Part shown: positions 62,265-64,000 of the stretch, one piece after another | Position numbering within the stretch: position 1 is the first letter of the stretch | Layout of the letters: each line of letters starts with the position of its first letter | NCBI GenBank assembly: GCA_965214955.1 | Contig: CBDCCU010000009.1 | Coordinates: forward strand, 620,001-684,000 | Length of the DNA: 64,000 nucleotides | Reading direction: 5' to 3' | From: Aliikangiella sp965214955 | GTDB taxonomy: Bacteria > Pseudomonadota > Gammaproteobacteria > Enterobacterales > Kangiellaceae | Notes under the pieces: generated by a model | What the model saw: the letters and a program-made list of their open reading frames with translations, nothing else | The model's database searches: none | Told to the model about the DNA's origin: nothing | Made by a program: the position numbers and the translations under genes

Positions 62265-62717
62265 ATGGGAAATAATATGCTACAAAAGGCAATACAGTTT
62301 GCAAAACTGCCGATTATTTTATCTATGATTGTAACGCCAGTGCGCTTTTCTTTAGAGCTACTAGGTTTGCCCGACTATGCAATATTTTTAATAGGTTTGT
62401 TATGGTTAACGATTGGTTATGCAATTTATTGGGGAGTTAAACACTTTAAAGAAGATAACCCCTATAAGCTTTTGCTATTAATATTAGTGATTTTTTCACC
62501 AATTTCACGCATTCCTGTTTTTCTACTTTGGTGGATAGATACCACATGGGATATTGGCACTCACTATAATATTTTTGCCGACTGGCAACAGGCATTGGTC
62601 AGCCAGTTGTTTTATGGATCGCTAGTGCAAATTATTCCAGGAATGATTATTGGTGGTATTGTGATTTATTTTAGGCGGGGGAAATTGGATGCTGGGGTAG
62701 ATAAACTGGAGAATTAA
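62265..62717 (+). CDS. Small membrane protein of unknown function
   Basis: 150 residues with about four membrane helices (LPIILSMIVTPV, YAIFLIGLLWLTIGYAIYW, YKLLLLILVIFSPISRIPVFLLWW, LVQIIPGMIIGGIVIYF). A second ATG at 62277 has GGGA at better spacing and is an equally good start. Possible loop residues WWIDTTWDIGTHYN are rich in aromatics. No family is recognised. It lies three bp before the next gene and forms an operon with it. Confidence 0.7.
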   Translation: MGNNMLQKAIQFAKLPIILSMIVTPVRFSLELLGLPDYAIFLIGLLWLTIGYAIYWGVKHFKEDNPYKLLLLILVIFSPISRIPVFLLWWIDTTWDIGTHYNIFADWQQALVSQLFYGSLVQIIPGMIIGGIVIYFRRGKLDAGVDKLEN

Positions 62718-62720
62718 TTC

Positions 62721-63260
62721 ATGAAACCTAACTATAAAAATTATTCTCTCGATGAGCTTTATGATGTTTATGACAATATTGATAGAGAAAGTTATCCACA
62801 GCGTTTTAAAGAGGTGTGTGAACAAATAAAGCTCAAAGAGGAAAAAGAAATTTCGTATAAAGACTTAACTAGAGAAAATGAAGATCCTATTTTAGAGCCT
62901 GAAATGCCTGTGAGGAATGTCGATAGAGAAGGAAATTATATTCCTAATATAGTACCTCTTAAAGACAGAATTCAGCACCTGATTATAGCTTTGATATTTA
63001 TTGTTATAGGAATATATGGAATGTTTAACAATGGTTTAAATATTTCTGGTATGCAGGTAGAAGGTATGCAGTTTGAGGGTGATACTAAGTGGATTGTGTA
63101 TGTTTCATTAATTACGGGTTGTCTTAGTAGCCTTTCAATTGTTATTGATCATTATGATAAAAGAGATAATGAGATGAAATATTATGCCTTTAATAAATCT
63201 ATAAACTATTTGGGAACTGCTATTGTGATAGGAATATTTGTTAGGCAGTTGTATAGTTGA
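62721..63260 (+). CDS. Membrane protein with N-terminal YSLDELYDVYDNID motif
   Basis: 179 residues, GGAG nine bases before ATG. The N-terminal NYSLDELYDVYDNIDRESYPQ region is a motif I have seen before membrane segments in uncharacterised proteins. Three membrane helices follow (LIIALIFIVIGIYGMF, WIVYVSLITGCLSSLSIVI, NYLGTAIVIGIFV). The NISGMQVEGMQFEGD loop is unusual. Function unknown; co-transcribed with the preceding small membrane protein. Confidence 0.7.
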   Translation: MKPNYKNYSLDELYDVYDNIDRESYPQRFKEVCEQIKLKEEKEISYKDLTRENEDPILEPEMPVRNVDREGNYIPNIVPLKDRIQHLIIALIFIVIGIYGMFNNGLNISGMQVEGMQFEGDTKWIVYVSLITGCLSSLSIVIDHYDKRDNEMKYYAFNKSINYLGTAIVIGIFVRQLYS

Positions 63261-63312
63261 GGATTGCTCTTTGGTTTAATAAAAGAGTACATCTAACTAT
63301 ATAGATTACAAA

Positions 63313-63345
63313 CAAAAAAGGCCTAGCAAACGCTAAGCCTTTAAA
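63313..63345 (+). terminator. Probable terminator after the small membrane-protein operon
   Basis: AAAAAAGGCCTAGC-AAAC-GCTAAGCCTTT: an eight-pair stem with one mismatch, A-rich before and T after, 50 bp past the stop. Confidence 0.7.
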
Positions 63346-63349
63346 ATCA

Positions 63350-63394
63350 TGGTGGCCCGGGACAGAATTGAACTGCCGATACAAGGATTTTCAA
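63350..63394 (-). pseudogene. 3' half fragment of tRNA-Phe (possible attachment-site scar)
   Basis: On the minus strand the 45 bases run TTGAAAATCCTTGTATCGGC then the T-arm GGCAG-TTCAATT-CTGTC and acceptor CCCGGGC with CCA. This matches the anticodon loop (GAA) to 3' end of gammaproteobacterial tRNA-Phe, with one extra C before the ACCA. Similarity stops exactly at the 5' side of the anticodon loop and the 5' half of the tRNA is missing, as expected of an att site left by an integrated element. Confidence 0.6.
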
Positions 63395-63491
63395 GGGAAC
63401 TGCTTTTACTAAAAAAACTATGTAAAACAGTAAGATAGTGCTGTGTTGAACGCGGTGTGTGAAGAAATGTATGAATTAGTAAAGCCACTTG

Positions 63492-63785
63492 CTAAGCCTT
63501 TGCTACTTTCTTTTTAAATGTTACTAACTGCTCATCTAGCTCACCTGCATTAGCAGCTTCAACCAAAATATCAAAAGTCTTAAGTAACTGATCCTGCTTG
63601 CCAACCTCAATAGTGCTTTTTCCATCAGCAATATTTAAACGACGATTGCCGTATTTAAGGTCAATGAACCAAGAATCATCGCTGTTGCAGTAGCACCAAG
63701 GAAGTACTCTTTTAGGCAATTGTTGGGGCTTCTTAGCACCCGTCTCTGCGTTTGTAATCCTATGCTGTAAATGTTTCGTTCTCAA
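63492..63785 (-). CDS. Hypothetical protein next to the tRNA-Phe fragment
   Basis: 97 residues with a TTG start (other starts possible). Contains WFIDLKYGNRRLNIADGKSTIEVGKQDQLLKTFDILVEAANAGELDEQL, a pattern of beta strands followed by a helix reminiscent of small proteins found near integrated elements, but I cannot name a family. Cys in WCYCNSD. Possibly part of an integrative element whose att site is the adjacent fragment. The remaining bases to the window edge show no gene I can support. Confidence 0.5.
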   Translation of the reverse strand: MRTKHLQHRITNAETGAKKPQQLPKRVLPWCYCNSDDSWFIDLKYGNRRLNIADGKSTIEVGKQDQLLKTFDILVEAANAGELDEQLVTFKKKVAKA

Positions 63786-64000
63786 GCATACAGCGCGCCA
63801 TTTCGCTTTTTGAGTAAATTTGAGCGTTTATGTAATATTGGGGAAAGGGAAGTGTGAATTGGTGTTTCTGTAAGGTTAAGCTTTGAAAGGCTAGTGGCTT
63901 TAGGCATTGTGTGACTCCTTATGTCATTTAATACATAAAGTTTATGGTCAATTGTTAGTCTTTCCTACCGAAAATGGTTAGATTTATCGGTAAATGAATA

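Noticed and set aside
63350..63430. Complete tRNA gene
   Set aside because: Only the anticodon-loop-to-CCA half is present; the 5' half (acceptor strand, D-arm, anticodon 5' stem) does not exist upstream on the minus strand.

Overview
The window is 64 kb of AT-rich DNA from a free-living, probably marine gammaproteobacterium. Evidence for this is the TonB-dependent receptors, abundant c-di-GMP signalling genes, a GlyGly-CTERM surface protein, secreted subtilases and a Phe-leader attenuator. The Xanthomonas-type N-acetylcitrulline arginine cluster in such an AT-rich background suggests an early-branching lineage (the Kangiella/Pleionea/Aliikangiella neighbourhood is a guess, not a demonstration).

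Layout. 1-6.7 kb: a frameshifted AsmA/DUF748-like gene, a GAF-GGDEF cyclase, TesB thioesterase, small conserved genes (one behind a Fur-like box) and a Rieske oxygenase/aldehyde dehydrogenase pair. 6.9-14.1 kb: two tandem paralogous TonB receptors, then a YfiR-like periplasmic protein and a CHASE-HAMP-PAS-GGDEF-EAL protein, probably one sensory operon. 14.1-16.0 kb: a LytS-type kinase and LytTR regulator. 16.2-24.3 kb: an accessory island of polymorphic-toxin debris. It holds an orphan toxin tip plus Imm8-like gene, an IS256 element, two inverted 1090-bp IS30 copies bracketing an Rhs tip fused to a peptidoglycan muramidase domain with its likely periplasmic immunity gene, and two small secreted or lipidated proteins. 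Its modules are separated by copies of a ~27-bp repeat.

24.4-31.7 kb: argF'-argG-argE'-argB/A-argC-argH, encoding the acetylcitrulline route. It is preceded by a 27-residue leader peptide with five consecutive Arg codons and a terminator/antiterminator, an apparent arginine attenuator. 31.9-34.3 kb: a triple fusion of chorismate mutase, prephenate dehydratase and DAHP synthase behind a Phe-rich leader peptide and attenuator.

34.5-45.6 kb: a secreted subtilase with PA and PKD domains, a membrane hybrid kinase ending in a receiver and an AraC DNA-binding domain, a second subtilase with 15 perfect DASLWG repeats, and a propeller sensor with a degenerate GGDEF end. The upstream regions of the two subtilases carry the same AAATCCGAC direct repeat with exactly 21-bp periodicity, a good candidate operator for the AraC hybrid lying between them.

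45.7-57.1 kb: a class I c-di-GMP (GEMM) riboswitch with an overlapping terminator, controlling a ~3750-residue FN3/carboxypeptidase-regulatory/Calx-beta surface protein with a rhombosortase signal. 57.2-64 kb: a secreted nuclease-phosphatase fusion, a membrane LytTR regulator, a tripeptidyl-peptidase-like hydrolase, small membrane proteins, and a 45-bp 3' fragment of tRNA-Phe that may be an attachment-site scar.

Stretches over 300 bp without a protein gene (about 31.5-31.9, 34.0-34.5, 36.6-37.0, 40.0-40.4 and 45.55-45.9 kb) all carry regulatory or repeat features listed below.
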